64,000 nucleotides of DNA from Bemisia tabaci (GCF_918797505.1 NC_092800.1:35392263-35456262); one strand, 5' to 3'. Shown: positions 43,838 through 55,711, counted from the stretch's first letter. A program made the numbers and translations. The notes: a model not told the origin generated them from the letters alone.

Positions 43838-44721
43838 TCTCCGGCGCACAAGACACTGAAACTGGACTGAAAAGTGCTTAAGAGCTTCCTAACCTCCGAG
43901 TCGCCGTCTATATTCGGGGCACGCACACTCTCTTTTTCTCGTTTCAATGAGACAACCACATATGCAAGTTATCTATAGATTAGAATGATTCAACACGGTG
44001 TGCAAACAATCAAGATACACCGGGGATCTAGAGAGCCATAGACAAGAAGTAAGCCGTCTTCACACAATCAAGGGCTCAGTTATTTCTTTCCAGCCCACTT
44101 ATGGCCAACGCTCTGCGGTCATTGATTATCCTCTTTGAACCTTTCGATTTGATCATCTGAAGAAGCCCTCACAAAGCCGATTTTACACTTGAAAACGAGT
44201 GCTGAAACTGAAGTTTCCTCAGCTCTCTCACTGGCGAGAAATGTGGTTCGTGCCATCAAAGACTTATTTTTATACCTTACTGAAAATGGCTCGAGGAAAA
44301 ACGTATGCTTATCTGGTTGACCGTGAAACAGATATTTAAGACCCACTCCAAAAAATGTTGCGTGCTGCTGAGCCGCGGAACAGCTTTGTTCCACCGTGTA
44401 AGCATTGTGATGCTTCCAAACTTTCACCGAATACAGGGTGTCCTAGGGTTAGTGCACCAGTCTTCAGGGATCGATTTTTTGGATCAAAATATCGTAAGAC
44501 TCTCTTGTTCTATAAAATTTTTTCTGAAAATGATTTTTTTTACGCTACGGCCCATCAAATTCAACGATAATAGATAGCTCGCCGGGTCTGTGAAGTTCGT
44601 AGACTGAAATACAGAACTAAACATCGCACTAAATAATCCTAAAAAATTCAGCCCCCTTATCGTCGGAACGACCTCAAATTGGTCAGACATAATCCTCGTG
44701 ATTTGCTCAGAATTGCCTGGA
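43838..44721. other. No gene recognised; upstream of GT31 paralogue A
   Basis: A 102-codon minus-strand open frame (44119-44427) has no recognisable domain or splice signal. The promoter of paralogue A should lie here, but no core element is obvious. Confidence 0.35.
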
Positions 44722-44851
44722 AAAATGGACGTATTTCTATCAAACGGAACTATGTGCATTATTATGTGAGCCCTCTTATGCACATATGCTAATGGGTCTC
44801 AGGGCTTATGTCTTAATGCACATAGTTCCGTTTGACAGAAATACGTCCAAA
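44722..44851. mobile_element. TTGGACGTAT short MITE, copy 2
   Basis: TGGACGTATTTCTATCAAAC to its mirror at GTTTGACAGAAATACGTCCA. TTATGCACATA and GCACATAGTTCC pair inside. Confidence 0.75.
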
Positions 44852-45963
44852 TAGTAATTTCCTCCCTCCCCCCACCATTCTTGAAAAGAATTTGCCCGGG
44901 AGAAAAAAAACATAAGAAAATAGGATCTCTATAGCGAACTTCTCATTTATATCCCTCTGTAAGCTTTAACGCACTATAACAATCCTGTGAACCTATTAAT
45001 GACAGATAACACCCCTTTAAAGTTAGCCTCCTGATTGTAGATATTCTGCCGTGCTCAGCAAAAAGTCGTAAATCCATCAAGATTTTCTCGCGTTTTTTGG
45101 AACTTAAAACTTTATAAAATAAAAACTGTTTTACCTATGTACCTCAAATTTTCATGTTAAATTCTTGATAGTATTTGAAACAATCTCTGTAAAAACATTG
45201 TTTCAAAGTACACAAGTTTTTCTGCTATGATAATACGTTGTTTCCAAAAAATGTAAAATGGCGAATACGGAGTTTTTGCGTTGCACGGCAGTGTTGTCAA
45301 CCTGAGGTTCGCCTTCAATCTCGTCGTATAGGCAACAAATATACCGGGAAGCGCGAATAGTTATCTCTTCGAAAAACGCACATATTTCGCATTGTTAAAA
45401 TTTTGTGTCGGTGGTTTCTACTGCGTTTTTATTTTTGTGTCAGCTAGATTGATCTGAAAGGTAAGGTTAGGCGATGGAGTCATCGGCCCTTAACTCTGTC
45501 GACCCGTGGAGACACTTTCAAGTCGGTAACGACAAGGTTCGTCCATTAAATTCATGTAAAACAATCGATATCGAGCGAACCTGGCTGCCTTACCTGTATC
45601 CGATTATTTACAATGGTTTTAAATGAAAGATAAACGGTGTTGCCATATTTGTGAAAATCATCACAGAGCTCAGCGCATCGTGCGTGTTGGAAACTTCGTA
45701 TGTGTTATTCGTTCCCTTAGATGAGTGTTATTTCCAAAATAAATGAGTGTTTTTTTTCCAACATAAATGATTTTTTTTTTTTAATACAACATATATTTCA
45801 TTAGTTTCTTTCAAGGTGGAATGGGCCGGGACAGCTGCCTCTCCCTAAATTGGAAGAGGTGCATTTGTATAAAGGTGCAATTAAGCAGCTAAAGCTAGTG
45901 TCTAATGGATCTTAAAATTATAATTCCTATTCTAATTTTGTTGATAATCGATCTTTACACAGT
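44852..45963. other. No gene; retroelement-like 3' tail at about 45770-45900
   Basis: A T-run near 45773 is followed by TTCTTTCAAGGTGGAATGG, GGGACAGCTGCC and a CTAAATTGG block. Read on the minus strand this looks like the 3' end and poly-A tail of a LINE. About 45300-45370 repeats 11340-11425 in reverse. Confidence 0.4.
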
Positions 45964-46849
45964 CGGGGCCGGATTCACCAACTTACCGCCCATGGGGCGC
46001 CTGCATTTTGCCGCCCCCTTATCATTCGTTTTGTAACATCAATAAAAACCGTTAAGTGAACGTGCCGAAGGAAGAAAGGTGCATTAGACGCGTTCATTCT
46101 TGTTGGACACATTATTTGCGAAAACCCTGTCAAGACTACTAGCAAAAGTTCACAAAACTTTGCGCAAAAGTCAAGTTCCGTATACCTTTCTCTGTGTGGA
46201 CGAGGCCTTCCATTTGAAGAAATTAACGAAAAAATTATGAAAGAACAAACATAAATGTGATTTAATAATTTTCACTTCCGCCGCTGCGCCGCGCTGACCG
46301 CAATGGGTTTGGCGCAATTCGTAAAGTATTCCTACAGTCTTGTAGGCGCTTTGCGTTTCACGGCGACCGCTGTTGACCGCACTGTGTTTGACGCAATGCG
46401 TGCAGTATTCATGCAGTTTTGTAGGCGCTATGCGTTTCACGCTGACCGCACTGTGTTTGACGCATAATGCGTGAAGTATTCATGCAGTCTTGGAGGCGCT
46501 GATATGTGTTACATGCCGACCGCCGCGCCGAGGGTTTCTTCTGTTCATCTGAAGTTCTCGTCATCATTGCTCTCTGCGCTGCGCCGTTCTAGGCCAAATT
46601 GCGTGTTTGGTTTCTCTCTTAACTCGACTAATTGAAGGTGCTGTCTCTTGTATCACCGAAAGATGACAAAATTAGAAATTACTATACTCTCAGGAATTGA
46701 GAGATTTTGTCACCTTTTCTCGTTTGTAATTTTTCTCTGAATCCGATTTTTTTTTACACGTATGTTTAAAAAAATTGCAAAATTTGCCGCCCCCTAAATT
46801 TGCCGCCATGGGTTGCGGCCCATGTGGCAATCCCCTAGATCCGGCCCTG
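45964..46849. mobile_element. hAT-like element (CAGGGCCGGATT ends), copy 2
   Basis: CGGGGCCGGATTCACC to CTAGATCCGGCCCTG, in the orientation opposite to 9874-10728. The flanks TACACAGT and TACAGTGT (6 of 8) are a decayed octamer duplication. It contains three GAAGTATTC-GCAGT units (about 46320-46500) and GCCGCCATGGG near the right end. No transposase is seen. Confidence 0.78.
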
Positions 46850-46857
46850 TACAGTGT

Positions 46858-46861
46858 ACAC

Positions 46862-46896
<35 letters not shown>

Positions 46897-47519
46897 CCTC
46901 AAAATTTTGATTACTTGATATGTTAATCAAGTTCTGGTGTGCGGTTGTTACCCTCGGCACCATTCTCTTGGATATTACATCGGTAGGTTTGAGTATGCGC
47001 CGAAGACAACACACTCACGTTCAAAATGTTTTTATTTCTAATTCATATATTTCTTACAAATCGATGTATACAGAGTTCCATTTTTCTTTACTTTCGAAAC
47101 ATTCTTTATTTATAATATTTGCAGATGTAATCTTAGTTTCTAATGTCTTTTGTAACTCCCCTCTATCCTCTGATGTAGAATCGAAGTCCACGCATAATTT
47201 TTAGTATTTAATAAATTGATATGAAGCTCATTTTTTCACACTGAATGTTATTAAAAAAAGATTTAAATCGCCATTTTTTTTTTTTTTTTTTTTTTTAACA
47301 GAAGTATTTGATTAATATATTTACGGGGTGGAACTACAATTGGACAGAATTGTAGCCGGAGGCCTATGTTTACAGACCAAATTTTCAAAGCCTACTATTA
47401 TATTTACATGTTAGTTCCCCCTTTTGAATTCCCCTTCAATACTATTATATTTTTTGTAGATTATATATATGTATTGTATGATTTTATGATGATGTATGAT
47501 TTTGTAGATTATATATATA
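46858..47519. other. No gene; poly-T tracts and retroelement-tail-like sequence
   Basis: T-runs at about 46864-46896 and 47273-47296. The second is followed by a GTGGAACTACAATTGGAC block, like the 3' tail of a reverse-inserted retroelement on the minus strand. An ATAT-rich tract lies near 47460-47520. Confidence 0.4.
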
Positions 47520-47823
47520 TTTTTTGAGATATTATTTGGACTTAAAGCGTCGTTTTTCGTCGATAAATATTTTTTTAGTTAAATACGTCCGGATTTAACT
47601 CCAAGCTATTTTTTTTAGTTAAAAAAGCGTCGTTTTGATATAGTTAATTTAAAGTTAAAAGCACGACAGCAAAACAACGTTTCTTTAACTCAAAAAACTT
47701 ACTTAAAGTTAAATTTGCACGGATCCAATTAACAAAAAAAAAAAGGAAAAAAATCGTCGATAAGAAACGACGTTTTAGGTCAAAATAATAAAACAATATC
47801 TTAAGAAAGTTTTTTTCAGTGTA
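47520..47823. mobile_element. Foldback element with GATATTATTTGGAC arms
   Basis: The left arm (GAGATATTATTTGGACTTAA, GCGTCGTTTTTCGTCGATAA) is mirrored on the right (ATCGTCGATAAGAAACGACG, then CAATATCTTAAG). The right end is TTTTTTTCAGTG. The right arm is duplicated again at about 47975-48062, on the other side of the GT31 fragment. Confidence 0.65.
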
Positions 47824-47830
47824 TACCGTA

Positions 47831-47943
47831 TCATCCACTTACCCATGGACTGTCGAGGAGTATTTTGTACAGATCAAAGAGAGCCTGCGTTCTACTCCTC
47901 ATGATACCGACGTAATATTTCAGCCGACATGCATCTATTAATG
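47831..47943 (-). pseudogene. GT31 C-terminal fragment (pseudogene)
   Basis: The minus-strand segment is collinear with the last 36 codons of paralogue B (50473-54990). LIDACRLKYYVGIM, RTQALFDLYK and LLDSPWV are followed by SG and the TGA at 47831-47833. The conserved CG at the end has become SG. No upstream GT31 sequence is attached: identity stops near 47943, at the ACATTAATAGATGC block. The 3' flank, including CAGTGTA-ACCGTATCATCC, also matches paralogue B. It sits between two copies of a MITE arm, so it may have been carried or stranded by transposon-mediated rearrangement. Without the DDD motif it cannot be active. Confidence 0.85.
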
Positions 47944-47974
47944 TTTTGTCCAATGCATCTATTAATTGTAAGTT

Positions 47975-48070
47975 TAATTCGCACGGATCCAAAAAAAAAA
48001 AAACTTGTCGACAGGAAACGACGTTTTAAGTCCAAATAATATCTCAAGAAAGTTTTTTTTTGGCGCGTAT
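47975..48070. repeat. Extra copy of a MITE right arm
   Basis: CACGGATCC, a run of As, AGGAAACGACGTTTTAAG and AATATCTCAAGAAAG repeat 47720-47815 in the same orientation. Confidence 0.6.
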
Positions 48071-49199
48071 ACGTAGTATACCGCCTTTGCGATCGTTTCG
48101 AACCCTGCTCGATACAATAACCGAGTCCCTAGTTCCTTACCGAAAAGTGACTACCGCGAACTTCTGAGATTTTCCAAAGCGTGTAAAAAGTTTATTAATC
48201 CGTCAATAATTATGATTAAAAGTTGTTTCTCGTTCTGGGGCTCGCTAGTTTATGTGCAGTGAATACCAAGAGTCTACGTTACTTGGTTTTTTTTAAAAAA
48301 AGCCTTAGAGTAGGGCGCGCTGATTTAAAATATGCATATATAAGCGGAAGCAAGCGAACTGATTCGAGGATGGCTGACCAGTTCGGCACTCCTAGAATGA
48401 GAATTTTCACTCACTCCGTTTCGTTCACAACGTTGCTTTGACAGATCTCCACACCACTGTTATCCTTTTCAAAAGTTGGTACTCCTTGCTCTGATAGCCG
48501 GGGCCACTAGGATAGTGGTAAGTGCAATCTGTGATGAGCCTCGAGACTCATTAGACCATTTGCTAAACGTGGCTCATACAGGAGTCCACTCAGCCCTCTC
48601 GTCCCCACGCTCCTGATCACTGCGTCGGCGTCACGAAGAACAATGGGCCGCTTGGGTCCCAACGCGGCCGATACCCGTACCCCAATTACTCACGCTTCAT
48701 TAACCATTTCACCGTCACGCTAGGATTCATCCAATTTTCAAAAAAAATTGTTTCGCGTGTATTTAGCAATTTTTTCCTTACTCTCCGTTAAAACACAAAT
48801 AAAAAGAGACCTCATTCATAAAAATCGGCCGAATAGAAGAGAAGTTACGTTACAGTAATCGAAATCCGAAGAAATCAACAAAACCTCGACTTCTCGATAC
48901 GAAAAATAAAATGAAGGGGAAAAAAAGGAAGTATAAATTACAATGAAATATAATTGACCTCAGAATTTGACAAGCAATTCAATTATATACCTAACGCTGA
49001 AAAAACTGGGAGAAATTACAAAAAATTCGCCTCTTGCAAGGGGCTTCTTTGTAAGAATTTTGACCTGAAGACAACGGTCGAATAACAGCAGTACTCCATA
49101 CAATACACGGTGTGCCTGGACGAGTTAAACATTTTTATACGTCCAAATCGAAAAATCTTTATATTTTTAACTACAATGTCTCTTCAATCGTTTAAGCCA
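48071..49199. other. No gene recognised
   Basis: A minus-strand donor-like site (TTTTCG|GTAAGG near 48136) follows a short open frame, but no acceptor or homology supports an exon. About 48480-48680 is more GC-rich. Confidence 0.35.
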
Positions 49200-50205
49200 A
49201 AAAAAAAAAAAAAAAATTCCGTCGAGATTCTGGAACGCAAAGGCGCTTTAAAAAGTATTCTGGGGCTATAATAGCTAAATCACCGGTAGTAAATTCCGTT
49301 ATGTTATTAAAAAGAAATTGACTCCATAGTAGTTTAATTCCTTAGTTTCTTGGATACGATTATTTTAAGCACTTAAACATTTATACCACCAATTTTAGCC
49401 ATGGGGTGATTTCCTGAGAGCCGATAATATCACGAATTTCTCATAGAACCCTTCAACAGTGGCTTGCTTTTTTGGCAGCCGATTCGGCCATCAAACCGGA
49501 GTTTAAATGGAAGCTGATAATAACCCAAAGCTCTGAGAAAAATTTTGAGATGAGTATAAGAACGGTTTGTTGTAAGTAACGAGGAGAGGCGGGCGAATCT
49601 AAATTTTTACAGTTTTTCTGTTGAATTAATGTTGCCGCGGGCTTCTGACTGTGTCCACACATAGTTTCTGTTCAGCATATCGATACATAAGTATTTACAC
49701 ACGTAGAATCTAATTTTCACGTCGGGGAGTCGACATATTTTGATTTTTTCGATTTTATAGGGAAAATTGATGGTTTTTCGGGATTGAAATTATTATTGTT
49801 TCATGAAAAATAAATGCACCCAAAATGACTATAGCGTATTGATCTTTACACATTTGCACTCACGAAATTGGTTGGTAAATTCAACGAGTGGGTGCATCGA
49901 CCTGCTATATCAAGTTTCTGCAATTTTTTACGGCAAATCGGTAGATTTTCGGGATGTAGATTGCTTACTTTCAATTCATGAATGAATAAAGCAACGACAT
50001 GGTTGAATTTCTTCGCATGGAAAGACGTTTAAAATAACAAAATCAAGACGTATTTAATGCAATTGCATTTATATCGAGTCAATTTCTTTTCAATAATATA
50101 ACGGGATTTTTACTACCGGTGATTTGGGTATTTTAGCCCCAAAATACCTTTAAATCGACTTTATCTTCTAGGAGTTCGACAGAATTTTTCCTTTCTTCGC
50201 TTAAA
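49200..50205. mobile_element. Large foldback, about 130-bp arms 1 kb apart
   Basis: The left arm near 49255-49325 (TATTCTGGGGCTATAATAGC, AAATCACCGGTAGTAAA, AAAAAGAAATTGACTC) returns inverted at about 50075-50155 (GAGTCAATTTCTTTTC, ACTACCGGTGATTT, TTAGCCCCAAAATA). The 700-base interior has no coding frame that I recognise. Confidence 0.65.
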
Positions 50206-50472
50206 TTATTCCGTAGCACTTTTCTTCAAGAATCTGATAAGATTTTGCTTGAGGCAGATCAAAAAACTTAAATTCGATCGAATAGCTTTCTACTTTCACA
50301 ATACACGGTCTCGTCAAGGTGCGTCTTTGACCTCGCAGTCTTGTTGTGCTGTTTGCCTATTTTGAAATCTCTGTAAATGAAAACTAAAGGGGTTGATGTG
50401 TGCGAGTTAATGACGCGCCTTATCAACACATTGTGTTGGAGTTCACTGCTTGTTTTTTCAGTGTACACCGTA

Positions 50473-53400
50473 TCATCCACATACCCAAGGACTATCGAGG
50501 AGTTTTTTATACAGATCAAAGAGAGCCTGCGTTCTATTCGTCATGATACCGACGTGATATTTCAGCCTACACGCATCTATTAATGTTAAATTCGAATTAT
50601 AAAACTCCGGAATGTTAACGCGCGTCACATTGACCCGTGGAGCAACAATCCCTGACATGAAAACATCCTCCAAAGGTAAATACTTCGTTCTTAACGCCTG
50701 TTTGTACAAATCACGAACAACATCACTCGTGAACAAGTACGCCGGCCCCCTGATGAACTTCGGTAAGATCGAAGGGGCGTACTGCTCCGGCGAGATATAG
50801 TACTTGCTTTTCTTGTTGCGAAAAGCCCAGGCACCAACCGCCAACTTCCCGATGATCTCTCGCCTGTGATTCGGCGACGATTCGACCAATCGCAGCAACA
50901 CCGGTACGTTGATGAACATGTCATCGTCGGTCTTCAAGACGTATTTCACCCGCGGGCAATAGTGGTCCACCCACTCCATGATCGAGGTAGTTTTAAGAGA
51001 AAGGTGCCGGTAGGTGTCGAGAAACCTGGCTTTGATAATGTCGCCGTAGAGTTGTGACTCCTTCTCGAGCGCGGAGGTCAGGTTAGGCGAATTCGTTCGG
51101 CCCAAGACGAAACCCATTCGGAGATCTCTCCGATGCGTGAAGCTGCCCCAAGTTAGCCTGATCGCCATTCGCTTGTCTGTGTTGTTCGGCGCGGAGATGA
51201 TTAAAATTAAGATTTTTAAAGAAACGCCTAAGTCAGGACAGAGCCCGATGTTCGGCGTGTCGTAGCCGGGCTCGTATAGTTGATTCGTCAGTTCTATATT
51301 CGAGGATCGATTGCCAGGCTGTAGAGTCGTCGGCGGTGGTGAAGGTTTTTGTGCCTGAAAAGAAGAGAAAAATCATGAAATACTTACGTAAAAGTCTCTC
51401 TCTGGCGCTCTGCGACGCCCAACCGCCGCAAAACTCGGTCCTTCCATAACCCATCAGGGAGTTGGCACTCCCTCATCTCTTCCAGACCCTCCTGTCTTCA
51501 CCCTCTCACCGGGCGCCCACTTCGTCTCCTCTCAGGGGGAACCCAATCAAGTAACTTCGTCACTAAATTGGACAGCTTTTTACAGAAAGGAACCAAGCCG
51601 CATCAGTTGTTGCCAAATTTAACTGGGCAATTTAATTTTTTATGAGAGAACGTCTGTGTGGATTCTTTTGAGAATTTTGAGGAATTTGCTTCGTAATATG
51701 GAGAAAATCCACTGAAATTTGCACGAAAATCCGCACAACCGTTCTCATGTAAAAACTTAAATTGCCCTCTTAAACTTGGCAATAGCTGATGTGGCTTAGT
51801 TCTTCTCTGTTTAACGCGTCCAATTATGAAATAAGTATTGCAGGAAGTCTGCAACGTCGCAAACCGAACAATGTGGTTTGATAGTTTCACTATCGATATG
51901 TCGTTGCATTATCACTGCTGAACAGCTCTCAAAGTTATCGGAAAAATGCAGGGTGCTTTAATTATTGAGAAATTTTCTTCATAACGCAAAAGAGCGTGGC
52001 TAAATTAAAGGGAATACCTGAGATGAATTGACTGATTTTGCTGGGGTCGCCTCTGTAGAATTAAAAGTGCTCCGGTTACTGCTGATGACGTCAGCAGCTT
52101 TTTCAACGGTGACGGTTCCTTCTAATTCGGCTTGGTTCGGCCAATAGGCTAGGCTGCTAATATTTTCTACAACATCAGAAAGTCTGAATTCTAAGACTAA
52201 ATTCTTCGACACAAAAAATAAGTACAAAATAATCAAGCTTCGTAGTTTTTGCTCCGTCTCTCTCCATGAACCTAATTGCCAAATTGCTTACTTGTGTCAA
52301 AATGCATCGAAATAAAAAAGGTTCTGAACAGAAGCATGAAAGCTATATTATCTTCTGAACTCTTCACGAAAAATGGAGGTGTTGCATGCGTGAGGAATTT
52401 GCGATTTGACTGTTGATTCTTACGTAAAGTTCGCGAGAAACACGATGGTGCCACTGGTCTTCTCTGAAATCAACTCCCAAGCTCAAAAAAAGCTCTCAAG
52501 TTGAGGCCAAAATGGAGGGAATATCCCACACTACCCTGAGAGTCCACGTCTACATCAAGACAAACTCTTCATGCAAAGATAGGGAGCAAATACATTGACA
52601 AGGCTGCCACCTTATTTGGGGACTCTAAAACTGAAATCACGGCAACCCTGTCAATGTATTTGCTCCCTATCTTTGCATGGAGAGTTTGTTTTGATGTAGA
52701 GGTGGACTCTCAGGATAGCGTGGGATATCCCCTCCATTTTGGCCTCAACTTGAGAGCTTTTGTTGAGCTTTGGAGTCAATTTCAGAGAAAGCCAGTAGCA
52801 CTACCGTGTTTCTCGCTAAGTTTTACATAAGAATCATCAGTCAAATCGCAAATTCCTCACCCACGTAACATCTCCATTAAGGGTCAGAAAATTCACTCGG
52901 TGCATGAGTTTGAAATTTTGTGGATTCTTTAAGCGAAAATCTTAGAAAGGTAAACAATTTTATGATAAGCCTTCCTTTCCTTGTGGTGTCTGGAAAAAGG
53001 ATCTGAAGAAACTAGAGAATTACGGTATTTATCAAGAAGTGAAAAGTATCCAGTATCCAGCAAATCAAGGAGTTTGTTAGGGAATGGGTGTCAAAATTGG
53101 GCTTTTAATTTCTCTCCGCTGCAAGAGCAAATCAATAGCTTTTAAACCCTGGTAAAAATTGGCAGTAGAATCTGTGTTCCAAAATACCATAGACCTAAAG
53201 CCGTCTGTTAGATTTTCAATAGCTTCTACAGCCGGCTGCACAGTTTCATATAGCCTTTTACAGCCGATGGCGACTAAGCAACAGCCTGGCGATAAAGTGT
53301 ATGCTAAACGTCACTATTTACGGATGCTAGGACTTAGTGAGTTTTTGGACTACCGCTCTATTTTTGGGCCGTAGTATCTTGATTTATTTTGCGCGGAAAG

Positions 53401-54990
53401 TTCCGTACTTTTGACTGACGCCTGCCATTCCTAATATGTTGGATCGCCTTCACTTTCGTATGATACTGTGCAATACCTCTGGTGTGATATAGTTGCTTCA
53501 ACGCCGCGGCACGCTGCGGCGCGGCGGGCGGGCAGCCAGCGCGAAAAGCGCAATAGCGCCTACAAACCTAACAGGGATACTTCACGCATTGCGCAATGCG
53601 TGAAGTATCCCTGTTAGGTTTGTAGGCGCTAATGCGCGCTTATCGCTGGCAGCACGCCGCTCCGCTCTGTATTAGGCTCCAATATACAATCTCGCGGAGT
53701 TAACGTTTTTCAACTCATGATTTTGAAATGTTTGCATATCCTGTAAGGATTATTCTCATTTTAATTGATGAAAAAAATATGTATTAAAGGAAAATAGAAT
53801 GTATGTTTTGTAAATATTATGGTGGTTCCGTATCAAACTTAATGATTTCCAAAGCACACGAATTTCTATACACAATTTCTTCTAGCCTTTTATAGCCGAT
53901 GGCGATAAAGTGCAAAGCCCGGCGATAGGAACTATAGTCCGGCTGTATACTTTTTTATCGCTTCGTTTAGCCCGGCTATATGATTTGCTCCGCTTTCTAC
54001 AGCCAGCTGTATGATTTTCTATTGCCCTCTTTAGCCGGCTATAAGAATTCCTATGGTATTTTGAAACGCAGCTCCTATCGCCAATTTTTACCAGGGAAGC
54101 GGTTGTTACTTGTTGAATTTTCCTCACAGAATCAGACAAAACATGAAAAATTTGATATTTTCCCCAAAATTTAGTGGAATATGTAATTTCTAAGAAATTT
54201 AAGTGGAACATGATGAGAAATCTTCAGATGTCATGAGAGAATTCATCCATGAAGATCAGGTATGGCACCTCATAGACGGAGATCACCTGAATATTGGTTT
54301 TGAGGTTATAAAACATCTGGTAGCTAGACTACACACGCGCTAATGAGATAGATATAAAAAAAGCAATTCTTGACCCTTAGAAACAAAATTTAACTAGAGA
54401 AGGACTGTTATCTGTAAAACTCAAGAGGAAAAGTTCCTTTCAGTTTTCACTTTTCATTTCAAAATTCTCTGTCTTAGATATTCCCACAAGGATCTGTGTA
54501 AGAACCCATAGCGCAATGAACTGCTGCGCTCTCACATGAGTTTGAATATTCACATATCGTCTGATATCGCGGTTCACGACTTCGCATAATCCGTGCAGTG
54601 GCATGGCGTAAATGATCGATTATCGGTCTTCCCCCATTTGAATCCGTGGTAAAGAATCGATTATTAAGGTGTTCGCTGCAAACACCCTGTTAATCGATTC
54701 TTTTCTATAGGTTTAAATGACAGATCAATCGATATATCGCAAAGCACGCCACGCCACTAAATCCGTGGCATCGTAATTGAGAAAAACTTACCATAAAATT
54801 GTCGAAAATTGTACCGGAGAGTGTCGAGACTTTTTGATGTGGAAGTAGTGGAGTTTCGGTGGAAACAGAAAACAATCAGAAGAGCTAGAAAGAAACTTGT
54901 TCCGAAAAAATAATAAGCCCGCGGAAATTTCGCTCTCATCCTCTGTCGAACGAAAACTTTAACCGCACTGTATTTATGTGAAAGTTGCAT
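50473..54990 (-). CDS. Beta-1,3-galactosyltransferase-family enzyme (GT31), three exons, paralogue B
   Basis: Coding exons 54990-54792, 52190-52018 and 51354-50473 (199 + 173 + 882 nt, 417 residues). Borders: TATG|GTAAGT; TTAGTCTTAG and TCTCAG|GTATTC; TTCTCTTCTTTTCAG. Phases are 1 and 0, as in paralogue A. A basic N tail (RQRMRAKFPR) precedes a membrane anchor at about 26-44; a Ser/Thr/Asn-rich stem (exon 2) follows. The GT31 domain has KRMAIRLTWGSF, DTYRHLSLKT, KTDDDMFINVP (DDD at 267-269), GPAYLF and PLEDVFMSG (EDV at 353-355), and ends SPWVCG. It is a Golgi lumen transferase with likely beta-1,3 linkage; substrate unknown. Several NXS/T sites lie in the stem. The start has ACC before ATG. 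The introns hold at least four transposons. A MITE end (CACTGAAAAAA) begins 9 bp after the stop, so the 3' UTR is transposon-derived. Confidence 0.9.
51566..51824. mobile_element. AACCAAGCC-family MITE, copy 2, in intron 2 of GT31 B
   Basis: AATTGGACAGCTTTTTACAG to its mirror GTTTAACGCGTCCAATT. AACTGGGCAATTTAA and TTAAATTGCCCTC pair inside. Confidence 0.75.
52379..52871. mobile_element. GTGAGGAATTTGCG foldback, copy 3, in intron 1 of GT31 B
   Basis: TGTTGCATGCGTGAGGAATT pairs with AATTCCTCACCCACGTAACA. The inner palindrome has ATAGGGAGCAAATACATTGA twice in inverted positions. It is very similar to 34055-34584. Confidence 0.82.
53147..54096. mobile_element. CCCTGG-ended DNA transposon, copy 3, in intron 1 of GT31 B
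   Basis: CCCTGGTAAAAATTGGC to GCCAATTTTTACCAGGG, 950 bp, flanked by AA on both sides. It has the same orientation and internal order as copy 2. Confidence 0.82.
54596..54759. mobile_element. hAT-like MITE, copy 3, beside the exon-1 donor of GT31 B
   Basis: CAGTGGCATGGCG to CACGCCACGCCACTA, flanked by the perfect octamer AATCCGTG (54588-54595, 54760-54767). The duplicated target ends 25 bp from the last base of exon 1 (54792). Confidence 0.88.
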
Positions 54991-55711
54991 GGTCCTTAAC
55001 TGCCCTCGAAACCATTTTTATCGGTTTTTTGTACAACTCCTATGGAGGCCTCACTGTGGATAGTAAGCTAGGTGGATGATCCGAATAAATGAACATGTGC
55101 GAAAATGTGTGTAAATAAACACACCAATAAAAGGAAGGTTACACGTAGCATTTAAAACTCTTTGGGACTCGTCACACTGGCACATTCAACACTTGGAACA
55201 AGATCAGTGAATCGTGTTTATAGTCACGCGACTAGTTATGCGGCTCAGATTATGTTACGCAATTGGTTGGAGAAAAGAGGAGGTTGGATCGGATTTTCCG
55301 CCCGAAAAATTGCTAGATTGTGTATATTGGATGCGTTCATTACTCCGTGAATGAGTGAGCATGGTTTAAGTTCCGAGAAAAAAAAAACAAAAATAAAATA
55401 TAATATTGGCTTATCTAATATTTTAACTATCACACAATCTGCCTGACACTTCCCTAACGAACTGTTTCGTGGTTGTTGATATTTGCTCAGTTGTACAGGC
55501 TTCTATGTCGAACAAGAGAGTAGTGGGGCTGTGAGGGGGATAAGTCCGGGGGGAAAAAAGGGAAAATGATGTTAGAGTGGATGGACGGAGACGAAATCAA
55601 CAAACCGCACCGTATTCATGAAGTTTCGGCTTCGACTGTTAAAACTGAAACCTCCGTGCAACACTGTAGAATGTTTCGTGCGTGAAAACCTTCGAGGATC
55701 AACTTTATTGC
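54991..55711. other. No gene recognised; upstream of GT31 paralogue B
   Basis: The promoter of paralogue B should be here. There is an A-run at about 55379-55388. Open frames are not supported. Confidence 0.35.

Noticed and set aside
44119..44427. 102-codon minus-strand open frame upstream of GT31 A
   Set aside because: No recognisable domain, start context or splice site.
48145..48215. Minus-strand frame ending at TTTTCG|GTAAGG with an RRM-like VVTF word
   Set aside because: Too short, with no acceptor and no RNP motif pair; probably chance.
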